A DNA stretch of 64,000 nucleotides from an uncultured delta proteobacterium (GCA_903835685.1 CAILNX010000052.1:1-64000); one strand, 5' to 3'; positions 17,381 through 26,432 are shown, counted from the stretch's first letter. Notes: generated by a model from the sequence alone, not told the origin. Program-made: numbers and translations.

Positions 17381-18268
17381 TTAAGTATGGGTGCTGGAAG
17401 CGGCTTCCAGGCTGTTGCGCGCGGCCGTATCAATCATGTCCCCCAGAGCCAGCAGGGCGGCCTTGGCCGGGGTGTCCTCATCCAGAAGAACCACGGGGCG
17501 GCCCAGGTCTCCGGCCACCACCGTGGCCGGGTCCAGGGGGATGGCCCCCAAAAATTCCAGCCCGTAGGCCTTGGCCAGTTCGCGGCCGCCGCCCTTCTTG
17601 AACAGATCGATGCTCGTGCCGCAGTGCGGACAGATGAGCCCGCTCATGTTCTCCACCACGCCCAGGATGTTGGCCTGGGCGTATTGCAGGAAATTGATGG
17701 CCTTGCGCACGTCGGCCAGGGAGACCTCCTGGGGGGTGGTCACCACCACGCACAGGGCCTCGGGAATGGTTTTGAGCACGGTCATGGGCTCGTCGCCCGT
17801 GCCCGGCGGGGAGTCCACCACCAGAAAATCCAGCTCACCCCACTGCACGTCGGAGATGAACTGGCGGATGGCCGAGGTCTTCATGGGTCCGCGCCAGAGC
17901 ACGGCCTGGTCCGGGTCGAGCAGCAGGGACTCCATGGACACCACGTGCAGGTTCTCGTTGTATTTCTTGGGATGGACCTTGCGGTTCGCGTCCAGCTCGA
18001 GCTGGCCCGTGAGCCCCAGGAGCCGGGGCACGCTGGGTCCGTGGATGTCCACGTCCATGAGGCCCACCTTGTATCCCTTGCGGGCCAGGGCTGCGGCCAC
18101 GTTGACCGAGATGGAGCTCTTGCCCACCCCGCCCTTGCCGCTCATGATGAAGAGCTTGTACTTGATCCGGGCCAGGGCGTTCTCGATGCGCCGGTCCTGC
18201 ATGGACACGGACAGGTCGGCCTTGTCCGGCCCCTGGCCCTGGGGATTCGTATTCTGGTCTGACGCCAT
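17381..18268 (-). CDS. mrp: Mrp/NBP35-family iron-sulfur carrier ATPase
   Basis: A 295-residue P-loop ATPase that carries and delivers [4Fe-4S] clusters. The deviant Walker A is MSGKGGVGKSS (about 42-52), Walker B-like VVDSPPGTGDE follows, and the cluster-binding CPHC is near 212-215. There is no N-terminal DUF59 domain, as in the short Mrp form common in Desulfovibrio. It sits in the pcm-mrp-pgsA series. Many Fe-S enzymes in this window could be clients; that is inference. Confidence 0.93.
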   Translation of the reverse strand: MASDQNTNPQGQGPDKADLSVSMQDRRIENALARIKYKLFIMSGKGGVGKSSISVNVAAALARKGYKVGLMDVDIHGPSVPRLLGLTGQLELDANRKVHPKKYNENLHVVSMESLLLDPDQAVLWRGPMKTSAIRQFISDVQWGELDFLVVDSPPGTGDEPMTVLKTIPEALCVVVTTPQEVSLADVRKAINFLQYAQANILGVVENMSGLICPHCGTSIDLFKKGGGRELAKAYGLEFLGAIPLDPATVVAGDLGRPVVLLDEDTPAKAALLALGDMIDTAARNSLEAASSTHT

Positions 18269-18303
18269 GTATCTCGCCTGTCTCCTTGGTCCCGGGAACG
18301 GCC

Positions 18304-18948
18304 CTACCAGCCGTGGGTCCCCACCAGGTCCACGAAGGCCACGCCTCCGTGGTCCCTGACCGTGACCCGGCCGCCTTCCTTGACCACCACTTTCAGTTGT
18401 TGGAGTCGCTTGGAGTCTCCAACGGGAATGACCATGCGGCCGGGATCGGCCATCTGCTCCACCAGCGGACGGGGGATTTTCGGCCCCCCGGCCGTGACCA
18501 TGATCCGGTCGTAGGGGGCGTGCTCGGGCCAGCCCATGGTGCCATCGTCGAGTTTGAGAAAGATGTTGAAGGAGCGCATGGCCATGAAACGGTCGCGGGC
18601 CTCGATGTGCAGCTTCTTGATTCGCTCCACAGTGTACACTTCCGCGCCCAACTCGGCAAGCACGGCCGCCTGGTAGCCCGAACCCGTGCCGATCTCCAGG
18701 ACCCGCAGGCCCGGAGACACCTCCAGAAGCTCGGTCATCAGGGCCACCACATAGGGCTGGGAAATGGTCTGGCCCTCGCCGATGGGCTGGGGCCGATCGT
18801 CGTAGGCCTGGCTGGCCAGGGCCTCCTGCACGAATTCGTGCCGGGGAATCTTGCGCATGGCGGAAAGCACGGCCGGATCACTCACCCCCCGGGCTTCGAT
18901 CTGTTCGCGGACCATGCGCTCCCGGTTGCGCTTGGGATCAAGCTTCAC
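18304..18948 (-). CDS. pcm: Protein-L-isoaspartate O-methyltransferase
   Basis: Repairs isoaspartyl damage using S-adenosylmethionine. The 214 residues show SAM motif [16 protein letters not shown] (about 84-98), the substrate region [17 protein letters not shown], and YDRIMVTAG. The GTG at 18948 is the likely start because AAGGAGG (18953-18959) sits 4 to 5 bases upstream. A TTG extension to 18966 has no such site. Confidence 0.94.
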   Translation of the reverse strand: MKLDPKRNRERMVREQIEARGVSDPAVLSAMRKIPRHEFVQEALASQAYDDRPQPIGEGQTISQPYVVALMTELLEVSPGLRVLEIGTGSGYQAAVLAELGAEVYTVERIKKLHIEARDRFMAMRSFNIFLKLDDGTMGWPEHAPYDRIMVTAGGPKIPRPLVEQMADPGRMVIPVGDSKRLQQLKVVVKEGGRVTVRDHGGVAFVDLVGTHGW

Positions 18949-19143
18949 CCCGCCTCCTTGGGCCAAGTGTCAGACCGCGTCGCCGGGTCCGGCCAAAACG
19001 GTGCCGTGGCTGGTGGGCTAACCGTCTCGAATTATTGAATCACCCCGCCGCACAGCGGCCTATGTTTGTAGTTCGTTTCAGGTAAATACGCAAGGGGCAC
19101 AGGGCCGGCCCCCAGGGATTCCGTGCCGGCCGGAAAAAGGCAA

Positions 19144-19170
19144 GAAAAAACGGCGTCCAGGGACGCCGTT
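19144..19170 (-). terminator. Rho-independent terminator of the 19197-19589 gene
   Basis: Minus-strand stem AACGGCGTCC / GGACGCCGTT (19149-19158 with 19161-19170) followed by a run of T (19144-19150). Confidence 0.9.
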
Positions 19171-19196
19171 TCCTTCCAGGTCTGCCCGAGGCAGCC

Positions 19197-19589
19197 TTAC
19201 TTGTTCACTTCACCCTTGAGCTGCCCCACCAGATCGTCGATCCTGCGGGCCAGTTCCTTTTGTTCCGGGGCTTCCAACTGGGTCCCGATGTAGGACACCT
19301 TCTGGGCCACTTCCGAAAGATAGCCGTTCACCATGGTCCGTTTGACCTGGGCGGGCAGACCCTCAAGCTTGGCCATCCGGCGATCCATGTCCGCAGTCTT
19401 CTCGTTGATGGCCACCAGGGCCTTTTCCATGGTCAATTTGGTGTCCAGGACAACGTAGCCCACGGTAATGATGATCACCAAGGCCGCGACCACGGCGAAC
19501 CCCATCTTGGTGGTGGTGACCTCGGTATCCTTTTCCCGGGCCTTGGTCACTCCCGACTCCACTTCCATGCGTTTTTCCAAACCCAACAT
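19197..19589 (-). CDS. Small membrane-anchored coiled-coil protein, unknown
   Basis: A 130-residue product from ATG 19589, chosen because AAGGAG lies 8 bases upstream. It has a charged cytoplasmic N-terminus, one TM helix (MGFAVVAALVIIITVGYVV, about 29-47), then an external helical coiled-coil tail to the end. The longer ORF extension to 19916 lacks a start signal and overlaps the divergent CBS gene. A single gene with its own terminator. No family recognised. Confidence 0.7.
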   Translation of the reverse strand: MLGLEKRMEVESGVTKAREKDTEVTTTKMGFAVVAALVIIITVGYVVLDTKLTMEKALVAINEKTADMDRRMAKLEGLPAQVKRTMVNGYLSEVAQKVSYIGTQLEAPEQKELARRIDDLVGQLKGEVNK

Positions 19590-19763
19590 AGTGTGGCTCC
19601 TTTGCGACAGAATGATGATGATGCCAAGATACCCGAAACAAAAAATCCGGGCAAGGAGAAAGGAGGAGGACTGGCGGATCACCGAGTTGCGTCCGACCTG
19701 AAAAGGCCTTGACACCAGGGGCGTTTGGATCAAAACTGGGTTCCTCGTAAAGGAGGCCAGACT

Positions 19764-20198
19764 ATGCTCAAGGTCACTGATCTGATGACCGCCGAGGTCT
19801 TCACCCTGGGGGCTGAGGACACCCTGCAAAGCGCCCGTCAGCTCATGCTCCTGCAGCGCATCCGGCACGTGCCCATCGTGGAGGCCAGCGGGGACTTCAT
19901 CGGCCTGCTCACCCACCGGGATCTCCTGTCCGCCACCATTTCCAAGCTGGCCGAGGTCGATCCCGAGACCCAGGAGGAGATCGACTCGGGCATCCCCATC
20001 AAGGAGATCATGCGCACGGACGTGGTGGTGGTCGGCTCCAACCTGCCCTTAAGGGACGCGGCCAGCATCCTTTTGAACCACAAATACGGCTGCCTGCCCG
20101 TGGTGGACGCCGGAAGACTGGTGGGGATCATCACCGAGGCGGATTTCCTGAAACTGACCATCAGCCTCATGGACGCCCTGGAGCCTTCGGACATGTAG
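19764..20198 (+). CDS. Tandem CBS-domain protein
   Basis: 144 residues, essentially two CBS modules (about 1-60 and 78-138) of the form VTDLMT...HVPIVEASGDFIGLLTHRDL and IKEIMRT...CLPVVDAGRLVGIITEADFL. Such proteins bind adenine nucleotides and act as energy sensors. The target is unknown. AAAGGAGG is 5 bases before the ATG. A weak promoter candidate TTGACA-N17-AAAACT lies at 19709-19737. A second CBS protein of similar layout is at 31796. Confidence 0.88.
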   Translation: MLKVTDLMTAEVFTLGAEDTLQSARQLMLLQRIRHVPIVEASGDFIGLLTHRDLLSATISKLAEVDPETQEEIDSGIPIKEIMRTDVVVVGSNLPLRDAASILLNHKYGCLPVVDAGRLVGIITEADFLKLTISLMDALEPSDM

Positions 20199-20210
20199 CC
20201 GGAGGCCCTC

Positions 20211-20681
20211 CTAGAGCTGTTCGTCCAGAAATTTTCGTATCTGCTTTCTGGCCTCTTCCACAAACTGCGGGAAGACGGCCTTGCACGGCTCGGTCATTTC
20301 CATGGCCCAATCCGTGTAGGACTTCGGCTCCATGCCCAGCACCCGCATCTGGGGCCGCTTGCCCAGCATGTCGGCCATCTCCAGGGAGTCGAGCAAGTCG
20401 ATGTCGTGCAACGAGAGGCGCTGCTTCTCGTTCTGCACCAGTTGGGACTCCTCGAACAGGGAGATGGTCCCGGGCTCCTTCTTGGAATGGACCACGTCCA
20501 GGACCAAGAGGGAGTCGTAGCCCTCCAGGATGTGGAACATGTCCTGGGTGGCCGTGCCCCCATCCACGAAATGGACGTTCTCGGGCCACTCCTCCTTCAT
20601 CAGTTCCTGCACGGCCCAGACGCCCACGCCGTCGTCCATGAGCAGGATATTGCCCACTCCCAAGACCAAAAGCTTTTTCAT
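20211..20681 (-). CDS. hysD: Hydrogenase maturation endopeptidase
   Basis: A 156-residue HybD/HyaD-family protease that trims the C-terminus of the hydrogenase large subunit once the metal site is loaded. GVGNILLMDDGVGVWAV holds the first nickel ligand position (Asp16 or 17), VLDVV the second (about 62), and LSLHDIDLLD supplies the histidine (about 92). It lies downstream of hysA on the same strand. The predicted substrate tail is the 18 residues after the UxxCxxH motif of HysA. A terminator lies between the two genes. The symbol is by context. Confidence 0.9.
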   Translation of the reverse strand: MKKLLVLGVGNILLMDDGVGVWAVQELMKEEWPENVHFVDGGTATQDMFHILEGYDSLLVLDVVHSKKEPGTISLFEESQLVQNEKQRLSLHDIDLLDSLEMADMLGKRPQMRVLGMEPKSYTDWAMEMTEPCKAVFPQFVEEARKQIRKFLDEQL

Positions 20682-20752
20682 TCCTGCTCCTGAAAAAAAA
20701 GGCCGCCGGGCAGAGCCAGGCTTTGATAGTGCGGCCAGATGGCCTGGATTCC

Positions 20753-20788
20753 AAAAAAAGGAGGGACCGGAACCCCGGCCCCCCCTCT
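20753..20788 (-). terminator. Intrinsic terminator between hysA and the protease gene
   Basis: On the minus strand, GAGGGGGGGCCGG and CCGGTCCCTCC form a stem with a short GGTT loop, followed by seven T (20753-20759). It lies after the true hysA stop at 20813, so protease expression probably depends on read-through or its own promoter. Confidence 0.75.
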
Positions 20789-20812
20789 TTCAGTATCACT
20801 GCCTTGCGGCTC

Positions 20813-22363
20813 TTAGCAACCAGCGCTCAGGTGGGAAACGTTGGTCTCACCGGTCTCGGCGTGCAACACGTGCACGGCGCAGCCCAGTCACGGGTCAAAG
20901 GCGCGGATGGTCCGCGCCACGTTGACGGGGTTGTTGACGTCCGGGACCAGGACCCCGATGAGGGCCTGCTCCACGGGTCCGCGCTGACCCATGTCGTCGC
21001 GGGGGTTGCAGTTCCAGATGGTGGCGGCCACGATCTGGTAGTTGGCCACCTTCTTGTCCTTGATCTGGATGTAGTGCAACAGCGCGCCGCGGGCGGCCTC
21101 GGTCAGGCCCAGGCCTTCGGCCTCCATGGGGATCTCACAGGGCACAAAGGTCTCCGCGCCCGGGGTGACCTTGGTCAGCCATTTGTCGATGGCCTGGGCC
21201 ACCATGTAGGCTTCCTCGGCCCGGGCCACGTGACGGCCCATGATAGAGAAGGCCAGATCTTTCAGATCGCGGAACTTCACGGCGGTAAGGCCGAAAAGGT
21301 CCTTGAGCTGCTTCTTGCCGACAGGAGAGAGCTCGGGATTCTCGATCCACATGCGCGCGGCCGGACCGGCTTCCACGGGCTTGTCCATGTAGCGGGGGGA
21401 CTTCACGAAGCTGTAGGCGCCCGGCTTGGACACGTCGGTCTTGGTCTTGCCCTTGCTGGGGTGCAGGCCGGTGCAGGAATCGTCGTACCAGGAGTACTTC
21501 ACGTATTCCTTGATCTTGGCCGCGTCCATGGGCATGTCCTTGCCCTCAATGTACACGCCCGGCTTGAGCAGGTAGGTCTTGTTGTCATCGTCCTGGGGGA
21601 ACACGCCAAAGGCGATGCAGTTCTTGTAGCCCACGCCCTGGGTCAGCAGGTCCTTGTACACGCTGCCAACCAGGTACACGGTGGGAACGTAGGTCTCTTC
21701 AATGAACTTTTTGACCTGGAGGAAGCGGGTCTTGTAGGCCTCGATCTTCTCCTTGGTCGGGATTTCCGTGGTGCCGCCCACGACCTGGCCGGAGACGTGC
21801 GGCATCTTGCCGCCGAACAGGGCCACCATTTCGTGGCAGATGCGGCGCATTTCCAGGGCGTCGACGTACTGGCCCACAGCCGCCTTGTTGATGGCCGGGG
21901 GCAGGCGCAGGTCGGGCTTGTCGTACTTGGGGGCGAACGGGGCGACCTTGCCCACCACCGCAGCCGCGTCCACGTAGTCCAGGGCGGCCAGGTGATAGAA
22001 GTGCAGGATATGGGACTGGAGGTAATTGGCGCCCAGAATCAGGTTGCGGGTGATGCGGCCGTTGGTGGTCAGCTTCACCTTGAAGGCGTCGTCCAGAGCC
22101 CGGCAGGAAGCGGTGGAGTGGGCCGTGGGGCACACGCCGCAGATGCGCTGGGTGATCTGGGCGGCGTCCCGGGGGTCGCGGCCGGTGAGGATGTTCTCAA
22201 AACCGCGGAACATGCCGCCGGTGACCTTGGCGTCAACGACCTTGCCGTTCTCGACCGTCACTTCGGCCTTCAAGTGGCCCTCGATCCTGGTGACCGGATC
22301 GATGGCAATATGGATTTTTTCGCCGTGAGCCCCAGCGGCGGCTTTCGGTGCACATCCGGACAT
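20813..22363 (-). CDS. hysA: [NiFeSe] hydrogenase large subunit, selenocysteine-containing
   Basis: Periplasmic H2 oxidation/production catalytic subunit. The reading frame is open to a UGA at 20888-20890 (codon 492) and then continues in frame for 24 more codons to TAA at 20813. The residues around the UGA read FDP-U-LGCAVHV, exactly the DPUxxCxxH nickel-ligand motif of [NiFeSe] enzymes. The first ligand pair is RICGVC (Cys75, Cys78). Total length is 516 residues including Sec492. Maturation should cut after His498, releasing the 18-residue tail. A hairpin suited to a bacterial SECIS follows the UGA. AAAGGAG precedes the ATG. hysB is 29 bases upstream in the same operon. Standard callers end this gene at 20888 and lose both active-site ligands. 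Confidence 0.95.
20860..20876 (-). promoter_or_regulatory. Candidate bacterial SECIS hairpin in hysA
   Basis: Beginning 11 bases after the UGA, CGTGCA pairs perfectly with TGCACG across the five-base loop CGTGT. This puts the loop 17 bases after the UGA and includes the GU expected for SelB recognition. It lies inside the coding sequence, as bacterial SECIS elements do. Confidence 0.7.
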
Positions 22364-22392
22364 ATTTTATACTCCTTTCAGGTAGTTAGCCG

Positions 22393-23313
22393 TTAGCCCG
22401 CGACGTAGAACGGGGACTTGCCATCCGGGAAGTCCGGCTCAACGCAGCCGATGCACACGGAGTTCTCCACGCACCAGTTCACGCCGCCGTTCCACTTGCG
22501 GGTGGGGCAGTCGGAATTGGTGCTGGGACCCTTGCAGCCCAAGTCGTAGCGGCAGCCGTCCTTCTTGGTGAAGGTCGGGGACATGGTGCCCGCGTCGAAG
22601 TACTTGAGATAGGGGCAGTTGTCGTGGATGTTCTTGCCGTAGAAGGGGGTGGGGCGACCGACGCTGTCCAGGACCTTCACCGTGGCCTCCAGGCCGTTCT
22701 CAATGGCGAAGACCAGGGAGCCGATCATCCAGTCCGGATGCGGCGGGCAGCCGGGGACGTTCACCACCGGGGTCTTGATCCCGTACTTGTCGAAGAAGCC
22801 CTTGACGCTCATGGCGCCGGTCACGCTGCCCTTGGAGGCGGGAATGCCACCGTAGGCCGCGCAGGTGCCGAGCGACACGACCGCAGCAGCCATGGAGCCG
22901 AGTTCAGCCGTGGTCTCGGCCATGGTGTACTCGTGTCCTTCGACCTCGCCGATCACGCAGTAGCGGCCGGCCTCGGCCAGGGGCACCGCGCCCTCGACCA
23001 GAAGGATGAACTGGCCTTTCTTCTCCTTGGCCACCTTGTACAGGTGCTTGAAGGCCACTTCGCCTTCGCCAGCCATGATCGTGGGCTGATAGCCCAGATT
23101 GATGACCTTCAAGAGAACGTCGGCGATTTTAGGGTTGACGCTGTTCAGAATGGATACCGAGCACCCGGTGCAGCCCTGGCCCTGAAGCCAGAGGACATTG
23201 GGCGCGGCCTTTTCCAGGGCGTGCAGAACCGCGGGGTTGTACATTTGGGAAATCCCAAAACCCGCGACCGTGCCTGTGCACAGTTTCACAAAATCACGTC
23301 TGCTTAAACTCAT
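22393..23313 (-). CDS. hysB: [NiFeSe] hydrogenase small subunit
   Basis: A 306-residue electron-transfer subunit carrying three iron-sulfur clusters. The N-terminus has the twin-arginine signal SRRDFVK (residues 4-10) and a hydrophobic stretch, so the folded heterodimer is exported by Tat. The proximal cluster motif is GQGCTGCSVS (about 46-55), with GTCAAYGG and GCPPHPDW following. The C-terminal Cys-rich part (CRYDLGCKG, CPTRKWN, CVENSVCIGC) binds the other clusters. AAGGAGG precedes the ATG. Electron partners (cytochrome c3 type) are not in this window. Confidence 0.96.
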   Translation of the reverse strand: MSLSRRDFVKLCTGTVAGFGISQMYNPAVLHALEKAAPNVLWLQGQGCTGCSVSILNSVNPKIADVLLKVINLGYQPTIMAGEGEVAFKHLYKVAKEKKGQFILLVEGAVPLAEAGRYCVIGEVEGHEYTMAETTAELGSMAAAVVSLGTCAAYGGIPASKGSVTGAMSVKGFFDKYGIKTPVVNVPGCPPHPDWMIGSLVFAIENGLEATVKVLDSVGRPTPFYGKNIHDNCPYLKYFDAGTMSPTFTKKDGCRYDLGCKGPSTNSDCPTRKWNGGVNWCVENSVCIGCVEPDFPDGKSPFYVAG

Positions 23314-23394
23314 CCCTGCCTCCTTGCATTATGGCCGATGAATTGGAACAACCTATGGCAAGACGCCTTTCCCTTAGAGATAGCCGATGCCTGC

Positions 23395-23423
23395 CTGTAA
23401 CCCATCACTGGATTCTATGTCAA
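23395..23423 (-). promoter_or_regulatory. Sigma70-like promoter of the hys operon
   Basis: On the minus strand TTGACA (23423-23418), a 17-base spacer, and TTACAG (23400-23395). The leader to hysB is about 75 bases. CATGTTTCAATTT (plus strand, 23427-23439) abuts the -35. Confidence 0.6.
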
Positions 23424-23444
23424 TAGCATGTTTCAATTTAGATC

Positions 23445-23454
23445 ACTGATCAGT
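23445..23454. promoter_or_regulatory. Palindrome upstream of the hys promoter
   Basis: Perfect 10-base palindrome ACTGATCAGT about 22 bases upstream of the -35, with a further overlapping GATC repeat. A possible operator; the regulator is unknown. Confidence 0.35.
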
Positions 23455-23777
23455 AGCCCGAATATTCCGACCATGAATTGAAAATCATGGCCTCTTTTGT
23501 GCCACGCTCTTCATTCTGGTGTCACCATCCAGCCCTCTTCCACAGGGTCCGTGCAGGGGAAAGAAGCGAACCGAGGCCCGGACCAAGATTGGCCTCGATC
23601 TGGGCCTTGATCCAGCTCCAAAAGCAGGCGGGATTATTTGACCATTGATTTCAGGATATTAAAAAATATTTACAAAAAGTATAAATCTGTTAGGCTGATG
23701 CCTGTGTGAAACGTGGCTGGCTGGGACGGTAAAAATCAGCCCAATGGCCCGCCAGAACAGGAACGGTTTTAAGCCCC

Positions 23778-25082
23778 ATGAGCAAGACCATCGCCATCCT
23801 CCTCCCGGTTTGCCTGCTGCTTGGCCTGGTGAGCGCAGGACTCTATTTCATGTTCAAGGACACTGCCCCGCCCGAGGTGGTGCTTGTCCCGGCCCAGGGG
23901 CCGGTGAACAGTCATGTGAAATTCGCCCTCACGGCCAGGGACCCGGATTCCGGGGTGCGGGAGATCACGGTCACGGCGGTCCAGGGCGCCAAGTCCATTC
24001 CCCTGGTGGCCAAGACCTACACCCCGCCCGTGGCCAGCCTGGAGGAGAGCTTCTCCCTGAAGGAAGGCTTTCGTGAAGGCAATTTCACCTTACGAGTGGC
24101 GGTGCGGGACGCATCCTATTACATGTTCGGCCGGGGCTCGACCACCACTCTGGAACCAGGCTACGTCCTGGACAACCACCCTCCCCGGGTGGCCATCTCC
24201 AGCACGGCGCACAACATCAAGCGCGGCGGCACGGGATGCGTGGCCTACACCGTGACCAAAAAGACCTCCCTGTCCGGGGTCTTTGTGGGCGAGAATTTCT
24301 TCCCGGGCTTTGAACAGGAGGACGGCCTGTACGTCTGCCTGTTCGCCTTCCCTGACTGGCTCCAGCCCAAGGACTTTCGGGTCAAGCTCGTGGCCCGGGA
24401 CCTGGCCGGAAACGAGGACGCCAAGTACGTCCAGATGCACATCCTGCCCCGCAATTTCCTGGCCGACAAAGTGAACATCCCGGAGAGCTTCCTGGCGCAG
24501 AAGTTCTCTGAATTCAAGCCTTTTTATCCCGAGGAAACAGACCCCTTAAAGCTTTACTTGAGGGTAAATACCGAGTTGCGGGTGCAAAACGCCCAGACCC
24601 TGCTCAAGGTCGGCAACCGCACCTCCCCCACTCCCCTGTGGTCCGGGGGCTTCATGCGTCTCCCGAATTCGGCCCAGCGCTCGGGCTTCGGAGACCAGCG
24701 CACCTACCTGTACAATGGAGAAAAGATAGACTTCCAGGTGCATCAGGGCGTGGACCTGGCCAGCCTGGAGCGCGCGCCGGTTCCGGCCGCCAATGTCGGG
24801 GACGTGGTCTACGCGGGCTTTCTGGGCATCTACGGAAACGCGGTGGTCATCGACCATGGCCTAGGCCTGCAGACCATCTATTCGCACATGAGCCAGATCG
24901 ACGTGCGCGAGGGTGAGCGGCTGGCCAAGGGACAGATCATCGGCCGCACCGGGACCACGGGCCTGGCCGGGGGCGACCACCTGCACTTCGGCGTGCTCAT
25001 CTCCGGGATTCCGGTCACCCCCCTGGAATGGTGGGACCCGCACTGGATCGAGGACAACGTCCTGGCCAAGTACAAGAAATAG
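23778..25082 (+). CDS. M23-family metallopeptidase, membrane-anchored
   Basis: A 434-residue envelope protein. It has an N-terminal TM anchor (about 5-25) and two beta-rich Ig-like regions (about 30-240). The C-terminal LytM/peptidase_M23 domain has the zinc ligands HQGVD (about 322-326) and HLHFG (about 402-406), both present, so it is probably an active peptidoglycan endopeptidase rather than an EnvC-like degenerate form. ATG 23778 gives a classic anchor. Single gene, closed by a bidirectional terminator shared with cheV. Confidence 0.9.
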   Translation: MSKTIAILLPVCLLLGLVSAGLYFMFKDTAPPEVVLVPAQGPVNSHVKFALTARDPDSGVREITVTAVQGAKSIPLVAKTYTPPVASLEESFSLKEGFREGNFTLRVAVRDASYYMFGRGSTTTLEPGYVLDNHPPRVAISSTAHNIKRGGTGCVAYTVTKKTSLSGVFVGENFFPGFEQEDGLYVCLFAFPDWLQPKDFRVKLVARDLAGNEDAKYVQMHILPRNFLADKVNIPESFLAQKFSEFKPFYPEETDPLKLYLRVNTELRVQNAQTLLKVGNRTSPTPLWSGGFMRLPNSAQRSGFGDQRTYLYNGEKIDFQVHQGVDLASLERAPVPAANVGDVVYAGFLGIYGNAVVIDHGLGLQTIYSHMSQIDVREGERLAKGQIIGRTGTTGLAGGDHLHFGVLISGIPVTPLEWWDPHWIEDNVLAKYKK

Positions 25083-25120
25083 CCGGAACTTCGGGAGGAC
25101 TGCTCCCTGGCCCGCCCCTG

Positions 25121-25168
25121 AAAAAAAAACAAGGCCGAACCTGGTAACAACCGGGTTCGGCCTTTATT
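25121..25168. terminator. Bidirectional terminator between the M23 gene and cheV
   Basis: Stem AAGGCCGAACC / GGTTCGGCCTT (25131-25141 and 25154-25164). On the minus strand it is followed by a nine-base T run; on the plus strand by a shorter CTTTATT. Confidence 0.9.
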
Positions 25169-25216
25169 GCGTTCTGGGTTCAGCCGGGGTGAGACCGTGA
25201 CCTTCTGGATGCGCCC

Positions 25217-26203
25217 CTAGCCGCTCACGACCTGGGCGGCGTCCTTCCGGGCGTCGAGCACCAGTTGGCTGATCTGCGGTTTGGAATACTGCCGGGACGC
25301 GCCCACGGATTCGCCCTTGTGCAGGAGGTCATTGGTGATCAGGGAGGAGAAGAGGTACACCGGCAGGCTTTTGAGCACCGGGTCCTCCTTGATCCGCCGG
25401 GTCAGGCTGTGGCCGTCCATCCGGGGCATCTCGATGTCGCTGACCACCAGTTGCAGGTAGCTGGTGATGGGCCTGTCCTCGCTCACGGCCTGGGCCTTGA
25501 GCTGTTCCAGATAGGTCCAGGCCTCGGCCCCGTTGCTGAAGGTGGTCACATTGAAGCCCCCTTTCTGCAGGGAGCCGGCCACCAGTTTGCGCATGGACAT
25601 GGAGTCGTCGGCATTCACGGCGAAATAGGCCTTCTCAGCCACTTCCTCGATCATGGACTCGGCTTCCATGGCCAGGTTGGGATTTAAGTCCCCGATGGCC
25701 CGCTCCAGGTCCAGGACCTGCATGATGCGCTCAGGGTCGGTGAGCTTGACCGTGCCGACAATGAAATCTCCGGCGTACCGGGCCATGTTGGCGTCCAGGG
25801 GCTCCAGGGAGTCCCACCCGATGCGGTGGATGCGGTTGACCCCGGAGATGAGAAAGGCGCTGACCACGTTGTTGAATTCCGTGACCACCACCTTGCGGTT
25901 GCCCGAGTCCTCGATCTTCATGTCCAGCCAACTGGACATGTCGATCAGGGGAATGACCTTGCCCATGAACTCGAACATGCCCAGCACCAGGCAAGAGCCG
26001 CTCTTGGACGTCTGGGCCTCGCGATACTGGGCGCGGCCGGAAAAATTCTTCATGTCCGACTGCCGGATGATGCGCTTGACCTTAGCCACGTTGATGCCGA
26101 AAGCCCGGCGATGCACGCCGTCTTCTTCGACCTCGTCGAGGTAGAGTTCGATGATCTCGACCTCGTTGGTCCCGGTCTCAAGCAGAATATTGGTCTGGGC
26201 CAT
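25217..26203 (-). CDS. cheV: Chemotaxis protein CheV
   Basis: A 328-residue coupling protein: an N-terminal CheW domain (about 1-165, with VLGMFEFMGKVIPLIDMSSWL) and a C-terminal receiver domain (about 185-325). The receiver has acidic pocket NADDS, phospho-acceptor Asp in VVSDIEMPRMDG, SS in YLFSSL, and Lys in YSKPQ. It links receptors to CheA and may serve as a phosphate sink. ATG 26203 is chosen over the ORF start at 26275 because GGGAG precedes it and CheV proteins begin here. No cheA or cheW is in the window. Confidence 0.92.
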   Translation of the reverse strand: MAQTNILLETGTNEVEIIELYLDEVEEDGVHRRAFGINVAKVKRIIRQSDMKNFSGRAQYREAQTSKSGSCLVLGMFEFMGKVIPLIDMSSWLDMKIEDSGNRKVVVTEFNNVVSAFLISGVNRIHRIGWDSLEPLDANMARYAGDFIVGTVKLTDPERIMQVLDLERAIGDLNPNLAMEAESMIEEVAEKAYFAVNADDSMSMRKLVAGSLQKGGFNVTTFSNGAEAWTYLEQLKAQAVSEDRPITSYLQLVVSDIEMPRMDGHSLTRRIKEDPVLKSLPVYLFSSLITNDLLHKGESVGASRQYSKPQISQLVLDARKDAAQVVSG

Positions 26204-26432
26204 GCAGAGCTCCCTGGGTGCGTTCGGGCCAAAGCGGGGTTCGCCTCGCGAGTCTTTACCCCATTTTTCAGCCAAACAAAAGCACCATGTATTCCCGGCT
26301 CATTATTATTTGAACCGCGGCAAAACTTGTCGGTCTCCCGGGTTTGACTCCATCCCGGGAACCGGCTATGCAGCAGGCAACCGAGCCCGGGCCGCCATGA
26401 ACCCGAGGCCAAACACGGAGGACACGTTGGGC

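Larger units (their letters stand above)
23314..23777. other. Divergent intergenic region, hysB / M23 peptidase
   Basis: 464 bases with no gene. The hysB side holds a sigma70-like promoter, a TGAAAC-type motif and a 10-base palindrome. The peptidase side (23640-23700) is AT-rich (TTGACC, TATTTACAAAAAGTATAAAT) and probably contains that gene's promoter, though I cannot fix the hexamers. Confidence 0.5.

Noticed and set aside
20701-20736. GGCCGC/GCGGCC hairpin upstream of the protease gene as a riboswitch
   Set aside because: Only a simple short stem; nothing like a known riboswitch core.
20888-22363. hysA as a complete gene ending at the UGA
   Set aside because: It would lack both C-terminal nickel ligands; reading UGA as selenocysteine restores the family motif exactly.
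23490-23506. TGGCAC on the minus strand as a sigma54 -24 element before hysB
   Set aside because: No TTGC at the required spacing downstream; the sigma70-like pair closer to the gene is better.
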